NCBI RefSeq assembly: GCF_963259705.1
Contig: NC_081844.1
Coordinates: forward strand, 21,871,715-21,935,714
Source: Myotis daubentonii
Lineage: Eukaryota; Chordata; Mammalia; Chiroptera; Vespertilionidae
Reading direction: 5' to 3'
DNA: 64,000 nt
How positions within the stretch are numbered: the stretch's first letter is position 1; each line of letters starts with the position of its first letter. The translations under genes were made by a program, and so were the position numbers. Below are positions 10,300-21,120 of this stretch, in pieces. The notes beneath the pieces were generated by a model. The model was not told the origin of the DNA and searched no databases. It saw only the letters and a list, made by a program, of their open reading frames with translations.

Positions 10300-11247
10300 T
10301 CAGCACAGCTGTTTTATTATGGCTGCCATCCCAAAGAATCGTTTTAGGGCCCCTTTTATGTCTTTGTTCCTGAGAGTGTAGATGAAGGGGTTCAGCATGG
10401 GTGTGACCACACTGTACAACACTGAGGCTGCTGCACTTGAGTGTGAGCTGTGGGCAGCAGCAGAGCTGAGATACACTCCGAGGCTTGTTCCATAAAATAA
10501 GGAGACAACTGAGAGGTGAGACGCACACGTAGAAAATGCCTTATACTTCCCCTGAGCTGATGGGATTGCACGTATGGAGGACACTATCTTAGAGTAAGAG
10601 TAAATGATACCAGTGAGGGGACCACCACCCAGTAGCACAGTTATAAAATACATGACCATGTTATTAAGAAAGTTGTCAGAACAGGCAAGTTGGGCCATCA
10701 GATTGAGTTCACAGAAAAAGTGGGGGATTTCCAAGTCTGTACAGAAGGTTAGTCGCAACAACAGTAAACTTTCTAACAAGGAATGCAGGGCACTTGTGAT
10801 CCAGGACACCAGAACCAGCAGTCCACAGAGCCGGGGGTTCATGATGACTGTGTAGTGCAGGGGGTGGCAGATGGCCACGAAGCGATCATAAGCCATCACA
10901 GTCAAGAGCAAGTCATCCAACACTACAAAGAGTGAGAAAAAATAAGTCTGGCTGATGCAGCCCTCATAGGTGATGGCTTTGCTCTGTGTATGGATGTTCC
11001 ACAGCATCTTTGGGACGGTGGTGGAGGTGACACAGATGTCTACCAAGGACAGGTTGGAGAGGAAGAAGTACATGGGTGTGTGGAGGTGGGAGTCTGAGCT
11101 GACGGCCAGGATGATGAGCAGGTTTCCCAACACTGTGACCAGGTACATGGAGAGGAAAAGCCCAAATATGAGGGGCTGCAGTTCTGGTTCCTCTGAAAAA
11201 CCCAGGAGAATGAATTCTGATGCTCCTGTAAGATTCCCTGGTTCCAT
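10300..11247 (-). CDS. Odorant receptor A2, OR7-family type (class II), 315 aa
   Basis: Intact odorant receptor, paralogous to A1 and orthologous in position to B2. It starts MEPGNLT, the usual start of OR7 proteins, with the glycosylation site N5-L-T. An in-frame ATG lies 17 codons further upstream (11298), but those codons translate a pyrimidine tract. That tract ends in a splice acceptor AG at 11262-11261, 13 bases before the chosen ATG, so the longer start is not used. Motifs: [63 protein letters not shown]. It differs from the A1 type in TM2-3 and TM4-5 and ends in a short tail after FFGMAA. The likely partner donor of a non-coding first exon is at 14717, giving an intron of about 3.46 kb that is full of Ves SINEs. 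Confidence 0.95.
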   Translation of the reverse strand: MEPGNLTGASEFILLGFSEEPELQPLIFGLFLSMYLVTVLGNLLIILAVSSDSHLHTPMYFFLSNLSLVDICVTSTTVPKMLWNIHTQSKAITYEGCISQTYFFSLFVVLDDLLLTVMAYDRFVAICHPLHYTVIMNPRLCGLLVLVSWITSALHSLLESLLLLRLTFCTDLEIPHFFCELNLMAQLACSDNFLNNMVMYFITVLLGGGPLTGIIYSYSKIVSSIRAIPSAQGKYKAFSTCASHLSVVSLFYGTSLGVYLSSAAAHSSHSSAAASVLYSVVTPMLNPFIYTLRNKDIKGALKRFFGMAAIIKQLC

Positions 11248-11262
11248 GAGGTGGGAGTGACT

Positions 11263-11859
11263 TCCAAGAAAGAAGAAAAGAGCATGAGGACTTTTCACAC
11301 AACCTAGTATTACTCACATGGCTCTAATGCTACAGTGTGTCTCCTGCAGTTAGGAAATTAGTTTCAGTATTTTGGTCTGGATTTGGTGGGCCTTCCTGTG
11401 TCATTTCTGAGTAGAAATTTTTGTCCCAATCTGCTTTTTTCCTAAGATGTCAGGTATAATACAGTTTTAATGAGAACTTTTTCCTGCATTTCAGGAATAT
11501 GAACTGAGTGCTGACCATGGTTTCAGCACTGTCTGAGGTGCGAGTAGAGGGTGCTGAAGAACAAAAGTGCCTACAACTCAATCTGGGGCAAGAATATATA
11601 AGCAAATAATAGAAATATATAGATATAACATTACAGATGGTGAGAGAGCATACGAAGAAAATGAGAGCAGGTCTAGAGGAGCAAGTGACGAGGACATTCT
11701 GTTTTTTTATGTGTATTTAGGCAAAATCTGCAAACAAAATAACATTTGAGCACAGAACTCAAGAGAGGGAGGAAGATCAAAGCCCTAGGGTGGAGCTGAC
11801 GGCATTTAGTGATCTGCTCAAAGTTAATATCAGAGTATGTGATGGGCCTTGAGTATAAT
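11263..11859. other. Intron of A2, no gene
   Basis: Begins with the pyrimidine tract of the A2 acceptor. The rest is unassigned and shared with 37704-38325 at visibly lower identity than other parts of the array. Confidence 0.6.
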
Positions 11860-12190
11860 TTTAGTCAATGAATCTCAACCAGAAATGATTTTGCCCTAAG
11901 GGTGTCTGGCAATGTCTGAGGGGATACCACTAAACAAATACAATTCACAAAAAAGCACCCCCCTCAATTATTATCCCTCCCCAAATGTGAATGGTAAAAG
12001 GTGAGAAAACCTAGTTTAGATCAGCACTTCTCCAATTTCAATGTTCCCATGAAGTCCCCAGGATCCTGGCTCAAATGCGGAATTCGATGCAGCAGGTCTG
12101 GAGGCCTCAGAGACTCTGCATTTCCAAGGAGCTCCCTGGTGGTGTGATGCTGCATGTCCTGGCCTGAGGACCACTCTCAGAGTAGAAACG
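11860..12190. mobile_element. MER20/MER5A-like remnants, extra copy inside the A2 intron
   Basis: ATTTTGCCCTAAGGGTGTCT and GGCAATGTCTGAGGGGATAC (MER20-like), followed by CACTTCTCCAATTTCAATG ... GACTCTGCATTTCCAAGGAG ... GAGGACCACTCTCAGAGTAG (MER5A-like). The flanks on both sides also match those of the 15640 block. Confidence 0.65.
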
Positions 12191-12522
12191 CTGTGGTTCT
12201 GTGTCAGAGTTAGCTGCAGGTAGTTTTAGGTCTTATGAAAATTTGCATAGAGTTTTAAAGGAATAGTTATTGTCTTTGGATAGAGTTTTAAAGGAATAGT
12301 TATTTACTCATTCTAGAGGCTATGATTAAATATTTGTTTCTTTTGTATAGGGCAACTGAGTGACACAAAATAATACTGAAAAATGATTTGTAGCAGGTAG
12401 AATAAGAACCTCTAAAAGATGTCCACATTCCAATCCCCAGCAGTTTTAAATATGTTATTTTTTTTATAGCAAGAAAAATTAGGGTAGCAGATGGAACAGG
12501 GTTGTTAAATGGATGACTTTAA

Positions 12523-12858
12523 TTTATTTTTAAAATATATTTTTTTTATTGGTTTCTAAGAGGAAGGGAGAGGGAGAGAGAGCTAGAAGATTAATGATGA
12601 CAGACAATCACTGATCAGCTGCCTCCTGCACGCCCCCACTTGGAATTGAACTCACAACCCAGGCGTTTGCTCTTTCTTTTTCCTTTAATGCTTTATTGTT
12701 TAAAGTATTACTTATGTCTCCTTTTCCCCACATTGACCTCTCCCTGGCACTCCCACTCCTCAGCACATGCTGGGCATGTGCTCTTGACAGAAACTGATCC
12801 GGGATCCTTCAGTCCACCGGCTGAAGGTCTATCCACTGAGCCAAACCAGCTAGGGCGG
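12523..12858 (-). mobile_element. Ves SINE interrupted by a short L1
   Basis: Minus-strand Ves SINE between short direct repeats (TGACTTTAA at 12514 and 12867). Its middle is split by the L1 piece at 12675-12773. Shared with copy B at 46104-46440. Confidence 0.8.
12675..12773 (-). mobile_element. Very short L1 3' end nested in the Ves SINE
   Basis: Reads CTTTATTGTTTAAAGTATTAC as other L1 3' ends here do. Flanked by 12-bp imperfect repeats GCGTTTGCTCTT (12663) and GCATGTGCTCTT (12774). Confidence 0.75.
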
Positions 12859-12976
12859 TAACTGACTGACTTTAAAATAGAAGATGAGCCTGGATCATGC
12901 AGGTGGAACTAAGGTAAACACAATGGTCCCCTAGATGCAAATGGGGAGGCAAGATGAAAATGTACACTATTGGTTT

Positions 12977-13194
12977 ATTTTTTTGTTTTAAATATATTTT
13001 TATTGATTTCAGAGAGGCAGGGAGAGGGAGAGAGATAGAGAAACATCAATGATGAGACAGAATCATTGATTGGCTGCCTCCTGCAAGCCCCCTACTAGGA
13101 ATTGAGCCAACAACCCCAGCATGTGCCCTTGACTGAAGTCAAACCTTCAGTCCAGAGGCTGACGCTCAATCCACTGAGCCAAACCAGCTAGGGC
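12977..13194 (-). mobile_element. Ves SINE
   Basis: Flanked by perfect 14-bp repeats TACACTATTGGTTT (12963-12976 and 13195-13208). Minus-strand head CCCTAGCTGGTTTGGCTCAG. Shared with copy B at 46561-46777. Confidence 0.92.
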
Positions 13195-13320
13195 TACACT
13201 ATTGGTTTTGATGAAGGAGGAAGGGCCTTGAGTCAAGGAATGCAGGTGGTCAGCAATGCAAACTGGAATTGGGAAGAAAACAGATTCTCCCCTAGAAGGA
13301 GGCCAGTCCTGCACACATCT

Positions 13321-13542
13321 TTTTTTTTTTTTAATATATTTTATTGATTTTTTACAGAGAGGAATGGAGAGGGATAGAGAGTTAGAAACATCGATGAGAG
13401 AGAAACATCGATCAGCCGCCTCCTGCACATCTCCTACTGGGGATGTGCCTGCAACCCAGGTACATGCCCTTGACCGGAATCGAACCTGGGACCTTTCAGT
13501 CCGCAGGCCGACGCTCTATCCACTGAGCCAAACCGGTTTCGG
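13321..13542 (-). mobile_element. Ves SINE, young and A-specific
   Basis: Well-kept head and B box (GGTTCGATTCCGGTCAAGGG on the minus strand) and long poly-A. Target repeats CCTGCACACATCT (13308) and CCTGCGCACATCT (13543). Copy B has the unfilled site CGCACATCTTGATATGAG near 46895. Confidence 0.92.
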
Positions 13543-13554
13543 CCTGCGCACATC

Positions 13555-14711
13555 TTGATATGAGACTCATTTCAGGCTTCTGGCACCTAGAACTGTATAT
13601 GGTCACTTTCAACAACGACTGCAGGAATATTTTCCAGCAGCAATGGAAATCTCATTGAGTAATTTATTCAGTAAAATATGTTTGACAGAGCTGAGTTTAA
13701 GTCTCTCTATTCATTAGGTTCCTTGGGTAAGGGCATTTTACTTTGAAAACCCACATGAAGTAAAGAAGAAAAGTTATAACGATTTGGAGATATTCCACCC
13801 CCTTAGCTGGGACAGTGAAGTCCTCATTATATAGATGTAAACTGTTGTGAACTATGATGCCTTTGTGTCATTAAGACGTAAGGTACAATGTGTGGCCTTA
13901 ATTTCTCTATCACTGGACTGTAAAAAGTACTGGTTCTCAGCACACTACACTCTTTGGCTGGAAGATGGTCAGTCCTCAATTTATATTCCCCAAGTGCATG
14001 GCAGAATTTCTCATTCAAAGTATGGAAAAATGACCACTGCAGGATTAGGGTGAGTGCGGGACAGGAATTTCCACTAACCGTGCAATAATAGAAAGTAAAA
14101 GAGTACAAAACCCCAAATATATGCAGCCTCACGAGTAGTGAAGTAGAACTATTTAGTATTCCTCTTTAGGCTTATTCAATATTTTCTGTGTCAATACCAG
14201 CTTGAGAGAAGAGACTGCAATGTATGTCTCACTAACTGCTGTTTCAAGTTACTCATATCTACATTCATTAGCCTGAATCTTTTCAAAGAACACAAAGCAA
14301 TTTCAAATACACCCCATCTTAGAAATGTAATACAAACACTCTCACTTCACTGCGTTGTCCTCCACACCCAATACTCTAGCTCCTTCTCCCTGACCAGCAA
14401 AGCTCCTCCATATGTTTTCATTTCACCAGAGCCATTTTCTGCATCTCACTCATTCCACTGTGTCATCAAACTGGACTCCCACTCCCACCACCCAACTGTC
14501 AACTATGGGCCATACATTGCACAGTCAAAGAGATACATACATATTAGCATATTAAGTAAATTGAGTATAAGTTAGTACTTTACTTAACCAAGAATACAAA
14601 CAGAGATATAGGGTCTCTGGGCTTGGCTGCTTAGAGTCACAGAGCATCAGGTAAAAGCTGACATGTTCCATCCCCTCTGACCCTCTCCTGATGTACCCGC
14701 TGGCCTCCCAG
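13555..14711. other. Intron of A2, no gene
   Basis: Shared with 46905-48058. Identity with copy B rises from roughly 95% near 13.6 kb to near-identity by about 14.7 kb (by eye), so an edge of the younger duplication lies near here. Confidence 0.55.
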
Positions 14712-14828
14712 GCTCACCTAGATGGGTCTCTGAGAGGAAGGTCTCCGTGTGGAAGACTGAATTGCTCCCTGGATGGTTGATGATGAGACTGAAGCTCTGC
14801 CCCACAGGAGACAGCAGGAAGGAGTGAA
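14712..14828 (-). other. Predicted non-coding exon 1 of receptor A2, with splice donor
   Basis: Homologous to the exon-1 block of A1. The minus strand reads CTAG|GTGAGC at the donor (GT at 14717-14716), followed by an intron to the acceptor at 11261. The sequence around it (GCAATTCAG, then the equivalent of CTCAGAGACC) is kept between the A1-type and A2-type modules, although much of the surrounding DNA has diverged. Confidence 0.55.
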
Positions 14829-15639
14829 GCACCAGTTCCTGTGCCAGCTTAGGGATCAAAAGCAGCAACCATGTCCTGTCTTCCAACATTGTACAAGCCG
14901 AGGATGGCACAGGGGAGATATTTACAGCTCTCTCTATACCTGCTCATCAGGCACATTTCCCTTGGGTTATTCCAACTTCTAAGCATGTGATTTCCCTGTG
15001 GATCTCTGGAATAAACAGAAAGGAAATTTTTCCTAATGATTATCTAATCCCAAGACACCAGGTTAAAAGCCAAGTGAGACAGTTTTTATGACTCCTTGTC
15101 TTGATCTTACAGGCTTTCCAGACATCTAATCTCTTACTACCTTATTCCAACACTGATTGAACATTATCTTCAATGTCTGAGATTATGGAACCCATCAGGC
15201 CAGGTCCCTGTGATCCTCAAGCACTGATCTGTGGTGGGGACACAGCCCTGATGTCTCTAGAGAATTGCTACTCTCCTCTCCCACAAATGGACTATGTTCC
15301 TTTGATATGGAATCCTGGGTTTCACATTCTTTGTATTCCTGACACATTTGTCATAATAATACGGAATTTTTTACTTATTTCACAAGTGAAGAGCTGTCAT
15401 TGAGTATCTCATTATAAAATATTTGTTAAGTATGAGATACATTTTGAAAGTTGTATGCCATATATTCTGAGCTCAGTACCTTATAGACTTTGCCTGATTT
15501 AATTTTTTAAAATGTCCATTCTATTATGAATTTCATTCCCTTTACAAAAACTGAGTTTGAAGGAGTTTATTGATTTGCTCAAAGTTATGAGCTAAACAAG
15601 GGATGGGCCTTGATTGGAATCTGTCAGGTCGATTTTAAT
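14829..15639. other. Upstream region of receptor A2, no gene
   Basis: Nearly identical to 48176-48985. It also matches the A1-type upstream region more weakly. No coding potential kept between copies beyond what recent duplication explains. Confidence 0.5.
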
Positions 15640-15883
15640 TTTCAAACTCTGGGCCAGTGTTTCTCTACCCTAGCTGATTTTGCCCCTGGAAATCTTTGGC
15701 AATGTCTGGAGGAAGGTTACTAACCACCTATAATACCCAACACCAATAATTATCCTGCCCTACTTGCCAACATGAGAAGGTGAGAAAATCTAGTCTAGGC
15801 CAGCACTTCTCCAACTTCAATGTGCATGTAAGTCACCAGGATTATAGTTCAAAAGCAGGACTTGGTGGGCCAGAGATTCCTCT

Positions 15884-15959
<76 letters not shown>

Positions 15960-16060
15960 TTATTTATTTATTTATTTTGAGATTCTTTGAATGAAACAAG
16001 TTCCCTGGTGGTGTTATTGCTGCAGGTGCTGGTCTATGGACCACACTTTGAGTAGAAGGG
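15640..16060. mobile_element. MER20/MER5A-like remnants split by a tetranucleotide repeat
   Basis: MER20-like ATTTTGCCCCTGGAAATC and GGCAATGTCTGGAGGAAGG, then MER5A-like GTGCATGTAAGTCACCAGG ... TGCTGGTCTATGGACCACAC. A (TTTA)n/(TATC)n array sits within the MER5A-like part. Confidence 0.65.
15880..15977. repeat. Compound (TTTA)n(TATC)n(TTTA)n microsatellite
   Basis: TATC units lie inside a TTTA run. The copy-B equivalent (49225-49277) is pure TTTA and shorter, so the TATC core arose or was lost after the recent duplication. Confidence 0.9.
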
Positions 16061-16194
16061 TGTGGCTGTGTTACAGTCAGGTTAGGTAGTTCTAGTTCTT
16101 TAGAATCAGAGATCATTTTGCATGTAATTTTGAATGTGTAGTGTATTCACTCATTCTAGAAGCTGTTATAAATTCATTGTTCAATTATCTTTTA

Positions 16195-16602
16195 CTAGAG
16201 GCCCAGCGTGTGATTGAAATCATGTGAGGAGGCCCCTCCTCCCGCCGTGTGAGGAAGCAGGCAACCCATGGGCTGCTTTCAGAGTCAGGCCTGACCGCCG
16301 CTGTGGGCGGCCACGACCCGTGCCTGACTTCCACCCCAGGCCCTCCGTGCCCCCCTGCCTGTGTCCACTCTGGGGGTGCCCGAGCTGAGGGGGTGGTTCG
16401 GCCAACCCCAAACCGCCCCCCCCCCCCAACCCCCTACCTGTGTGTGCTCTGGGCCATCTTAGCAGCCGCGCCCACTCAGGCAGGTTCCCCTGTCTCTGTC
16501 TCCATCTCTACTCCGGGCCTCACCTGGGCAACCTCCTCCTGTCCAGTCATCCCGTTATGGTGTCCTGGCCTAATTCGCATATTACCTTTTTATATATTAC
16601 GA
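16195..16602 (-). mobile_element. Non-autonomous Helitron, minus orientation
   Basis: On the plus strand it starts CTAGAGGCCCAG (the 3' end reversed) and ends GGTGTCCTGG...ATATATTACGA (the 5' TC end reversed). Flanked by A and T. GC-rich inside with a poly-C run. Shared with 49494-49900. Confidence 0.85.
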
Positions 16603-17084
16603 TAAGTATTTATAAATGACATCATATGATATTCTTCTGAAAAATACTTTTTTAAATTTTTTTATATAAGGGCCCTTGTGTGACACCATGGAATACATTT
16701 TTGAAAAGATTTTCACAGTAGGCCGAGCTTCCAAAGATATCCACATCATAATCCCCAGAGACTTATAATATGTTACTTTTCATTGCAAGATAAGATTAGA
16801 GTAGCAGATTGAATAGTTGTCTAATCAGCTGACTTGAAGGTAAGATTCGCCATAATACTGTAGGTGGGACTATTGAAAACATCGTGGTTCTAACATTTGG
16901 AAGGGGAAGGAAGAATTGTTGGAATCAGAGGGAGACTAAAGATGCTACACAGCTGGCGTTAAAGATGGAGAAAGGGCCATGTGGCATGAGAAACTGGAGT
17001 AGGAGAGGAAATGGATTCTCCCCTGGAGACTCCAGAAGTAACACACCCCTACATACATCTTTTTAAAAATTACTATTTTATTCT
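16603..17084. other. No gene; old module sequence
   Basis: Homologous to 12330-12520 and 12880-13300 (for example CCAATCCCCAG against ATAATCCCCAG) and nearly identical to 49901-50384. Confidence 0.55.
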
Positions 17085-17217
17085 ATTTTTCATTTTTTAT
17101 CTATTGTTGAGAATATTACAAATATCTGCGAATTTTTCCAATGCCTTTCCCCTCCATCTCCCTCCCTCCCACCCTGGCCTTCACCACACTAATGTCTGTG
17201 TCCATGGATTATGCATA

Positions 17218-17665
17218 TCCTATATAATAAAAGGGTAATTGTAAAAGACCCCAACAGCGGAACGACCAGAACGACCGTTCGACCTGTCACTATGAGTCGC
17301 ACTGACCAACTCTTGGTACCTTTCCTCAACCAGTAGTCTCCCATCGCCCGATGGTGAACAGGTACCAGGGGTGGGTGGCAGGGAATGGGGGGCGGTGACT
17401 GGCTAAGGTCCCTGCCCTGTGGGTCGGCCCCAACACAGAGGGTGATCTGAGGCAGGTGTGGAGCCATTGAGTGGGCAGCAATGGCTGACCTCTTGGTTCC
17501 TTCCCCAAGCCATCAGGCTCCGATCGCCTGGTGGCGGACCTGGAACTGGGGGTGGGTGGCAGTCAGGGGCAGGGCCAGCTGCGGGCAGCCAGGGAAGATG
17601 GCCTTGATTGCAGGCCAGGTCTAGGAACTGTACCTGTGCATGAATTTCATGCACTGCGCCTCTAG
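17218..17665 (+). mobile_element. Helitron 1 of a head-to-tail pair
   Basis: Starts TCCTATATAATAAAAGGGTA after A. Ends GCGCCTCTAG with a perfect 3' hairpin GTGCATGAATTTCATGCAC before it. Contains two similar inner segments (CTCTTGGTACC / CTCTTGGTTCC). The next Helitron follows with no gap. Confidence 0.9.
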
Positions 17666-17937
17666 TCTATATAATAAAATCCTAAGGGACCATTAAGGCA
17701 GAATGACCAGAACGACCAGTTGCTATGATGCGCACTGAACACCAGGGGGTAGACGCTCAACTCAGAAAGTCCGGCTCATGGCTGAGGATCGCATTGACCG
17801 TGGCAGGAGCCTCTTCTGCCTCTGGCACAGGGCTAAGGAGCAGTGAGTAGGTGGGTGGTAAGGAGTGAGGGGTTGTGGACTGTGATAGGGCACAGTTCCT
17901 CACCCCCAGTGCACACTTTTCATGCACTGGGCCGTAG
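17666..17937 (+). mobile_element. Helitron 2 of the pair
   Basis: Starts TCTATATAATAAAATCC directly after the CTAG of the first element. Ends GGGCCGTAG; the last C of CTAG is mutated here but intact in copy B at 51252. Host L1 sequence resumes with T. The 3' hairpin is weaker. Confidence 0.85.
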
Positions 17938-20701
17938 TATGAATATAAGCATATAAGTTCTTTGGTTATTCTCTGCCCGCCCATTCTCCCCCCTTTTCTG
18001 TGGGATGCATCAGTCTGTTCCATGCTTCCATTCCTCTGGACCTATTGTTTTGTTCTGTTTATTTTGTTCATTAGATTCCACCAATAAGTGAGAAATGTGA
18101 TACTTATTTTTCTCCGACTGGCTTATTTCACTTAGCACAATACTCTTCATGTGCCTTTGTGCTGTCTCAAAGGGTAAGAGATCCTTCTTTTTTAAAACTG
18201 CATAGTATTCCACAGCTTTTTTATCCACTTATATACTAATGGGTACATGGGCTGTTTCCAGATCTTAACTATTGTAATTAGTGCTGCTATGAACATAGGG
18301 GTGCATGTATCCTTTCTGATTGGTATTTCTGTTTCTTGGGATATATTCCTAGAATTGAGATTACTGGGTCAAATGGAAATTCCATTTTTAATTTTTTGAA
18401 GAAACACTATACTGTTTTCCATAGTGGCTGCACCAGTTCTGCGTTCGTACCAGCAGTGCAAGAGTGTTCCTTGTTCTCAGCATCCTCACCAGCACTTGTC
18501 ATTTGTTGATTTGCTGATGATAGCCAGGTGTGACAGGTGTGAGATGGTACTTATTGTTGTTTTGATTTCCATCTCTTGGATGATTAGTGATATTGAATAT
18601 GTTTTCCTAAGTCTCTTGGACTTCTGTATGTCCGCTTTTGAAAAATGTCTATTTAGGTCCTTTGCCCATTTTTTGATTGGATTGTTTGTCTTCCTTTTTT
18701 AAAGTTGTATGAGTTCCCTATAAATTTTGGAGATTAAATCCTTATCAAAGATAACATTGGCAAATATGTTCTTCCATGCAGTGGGCTTCCTTGTGGTTTT
18801 GTTGATGGTTTCTTTTGCTGCGCAGAAGCTTTTTATTTTGATGTAGTCCCATTTGTTTATTTTCTCCTTAGTTTCCATGACCCTAGGTCCTAGGGCCTAG
18901 GAGCTGTATGGTAAAGATATTGTTCAGCAAATGTCTGCTATTTTGTTGCCTATAGCTTCTTCTTAGATTTTTATGGTTTCCCATCTTATGTTTAAGTCCT
19001 TTATCCAGTTTGAGTTTATTTTTGTGTATGGTGTAAGTTGGTGAGCTAGTTTCATTTTTTTGCATGTATCAGTTCAATTTTCCCAACACCATTTATTGAA
19101 GAGACTGTCTTGACTCCACTGTATGTTCTTGCCTCTTTTGTCAAATATTAATTGAGCATAATGGCTGGGTTGATTTCTGGGTTCTCTGTTCTATTCCATT
19201 CATCTATGTGTTGGTGCTTGTGCCAGTACCAGGCAGTTTTGAGAACCGTGGCTTTGTAATACAGCTTGATATTTGGTCCTGTGATCCCTCCAACTTTGTT
19301 TTCTTTCTCAGGATTGTTGTGGCTTTTTGGGGTCTTTTTTTATTCCAGATGAATTTTTGGAGGGTTTATTCTAGGTTTTTGAAATATGCTGTTGGTATTT
19401 TAATGGAAATTGCATTGAATCTATAGGTTGCTTTGGGTAGTGTGGACATTTTAATGATGTTGATTCTACCAATCCATGAACACAGCATATTCTTCCATTT
19501 GTTTATGTCTTCCTTTACCTCTTTTTTCAATGTCTGTAATTTTCTGAGTACAGGTCCTTTACCTCCTTGGTTAAATTTATTTGTAGGTATCTTAATTTTT
19601 TTGTTGCAATGGTAAATGGGATTTTTTTTTCTCCCAGTTTCTTTTTCTGTGAGTTAATTATTGCTGTATTAAAAAGCCATAGATTTTTGGGTGTTAATTT
19701 TTTATGCTGCTACATTGCCAACTTCATTTAATAATTTTAGTAGTTTTTTGATGGAGTCTTTAGGGTTTTCTATGTACAATATAATGTCACCTGTGAGCAA
19801 TGACAATTTTACTTCTTCTTTTTCAATTTGGATGCCTTTTTTTCTTCTTGTCTAATCACTATGGCTAGCACTTCCAGTGCTATGTTGAACAGGTGTGGTG
19901 AAAGTGGGCATCCCTGCCTTGTTCCTGTTCTTAGGAGAAGTGGTTTTAGTTTTTGCCTATTGGGTTTAATGTTGGATGTAGGTTTGTCATATGAGGCTTT
20001 TATTACATTGAGGTATGATCCCTCTATTCCCTCTACTTCCTGAGAGTTTTTATCAGGAAAGTGTGTTGGATTTTGTCAAATGCCTTTTCTGCATCGGTTG
20101 ACATGATTATGTGATTTTTGTCTCTCAATTTGTTTATGTGATGTATCATTTTTATTCATCTATGGATATTGTACCAGCCTTGCATCCCTGGAATAAATCC
20201 CACTTGGTCATGGTGTATGATCTTTCTAATGTAATGCTGGATCCAATTTGCTAGAATTTTGTTGAGGATTTTAGTATCTATGTTCATGAGGGATATTGGC
20301 CTGCAATTCTCTTTCTTGTAGTGTCTTTATCTGGTTTTGGGATTAGGGTAATGCTGGCTTCATAGAAAGATCTTGGAAGTGTGCCTTCCTCTTAATTTTT
20401 TTTGGAATAGTCTGAGAAGGATAGGATTTAGTTCTTCAAATGTTTGGTGAAACTCCCCTGTGAAGCCATCTGGTTCAGGGTTTTGCTTGCTGGAAGTTTT
20501 TGTTTCCTACCGTTTTAATTTCATTAGTAGTTATTGGCCTATTCAGGTTTTTTTATTCTTCCTGATTGAGTTTTGGAATCTTGTATTTTTCTAGAAATAT
20601 GTCGATTTCATCAAGGTTATCCAGTGTTTTGGAGTAGAATTGTTCATAGTATTATTTTACAATCCTTTGTATGTCTGTGGGGTTGGTTGTTACTTCACCT
20701 C

Positions 20702-21089
20702 TTTCTTTCTTTTTTATTATTATTATTAGTTAAGGTATTACAAATGTGTCCTCATCCCCCCCATTAACCCCCAACCTCCCCCCCTCCGCCCCGCACACTC
20801 ACGATCCCATCCCCCTGTTGTCCATGTCCATTGGTTTGGCTTATATACATGTATACAAGTCCTTCGGTTGATCTCTTCCCCTTACCCCCGCCCTCCCCTA
20901 CTTTCCTTCTGCGGATTGATAGCCTGATCGCTGTTTCTCAGTCTTTGGATCTGTCCCTTTTCATCAGTCTATGTTCTCTATAATCCACAAATGAGTGAGA
21001 TCATGTGGTATTTATCTTTCTCTGACTGGCTTATTTCACATAGCATATTGCTCTCCATTTCCATCCACGCTGTTGCAAAAGGCAAGAGT

Positions 21090-21120
<31 letters not shown>

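Larger units (their letters stand above)
17085..20701 (-). mobile_element. Outer L1, 3' part (older), with ORF2 remnants
   Basis: The 3' UTR begins at the left and the frame fragments further right are ORF2 (C-terminal, then reverse transcriptase), full of stops and shifts. It is interrupted by two Helitrons at 17218-17937 and, at 20702, by an L1-Ves chimera. It resumes at 23144. Nearly identical to 50385-54023. Confidence 0.9.

Noticed and set aside
11248..11298. Longer N-terminus for A2 and B2 ([13 protein letters not shown] or [13 protein letters not shown])
   Set aside because: It translates the pyrimidine tract and acceptor AG of an intron; MEPGN is the family start.
15880..15977. CRISPR-like or satellite array
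   Set aside because: Simple tetranucleotide repeats without spacers in a mammalian genome.
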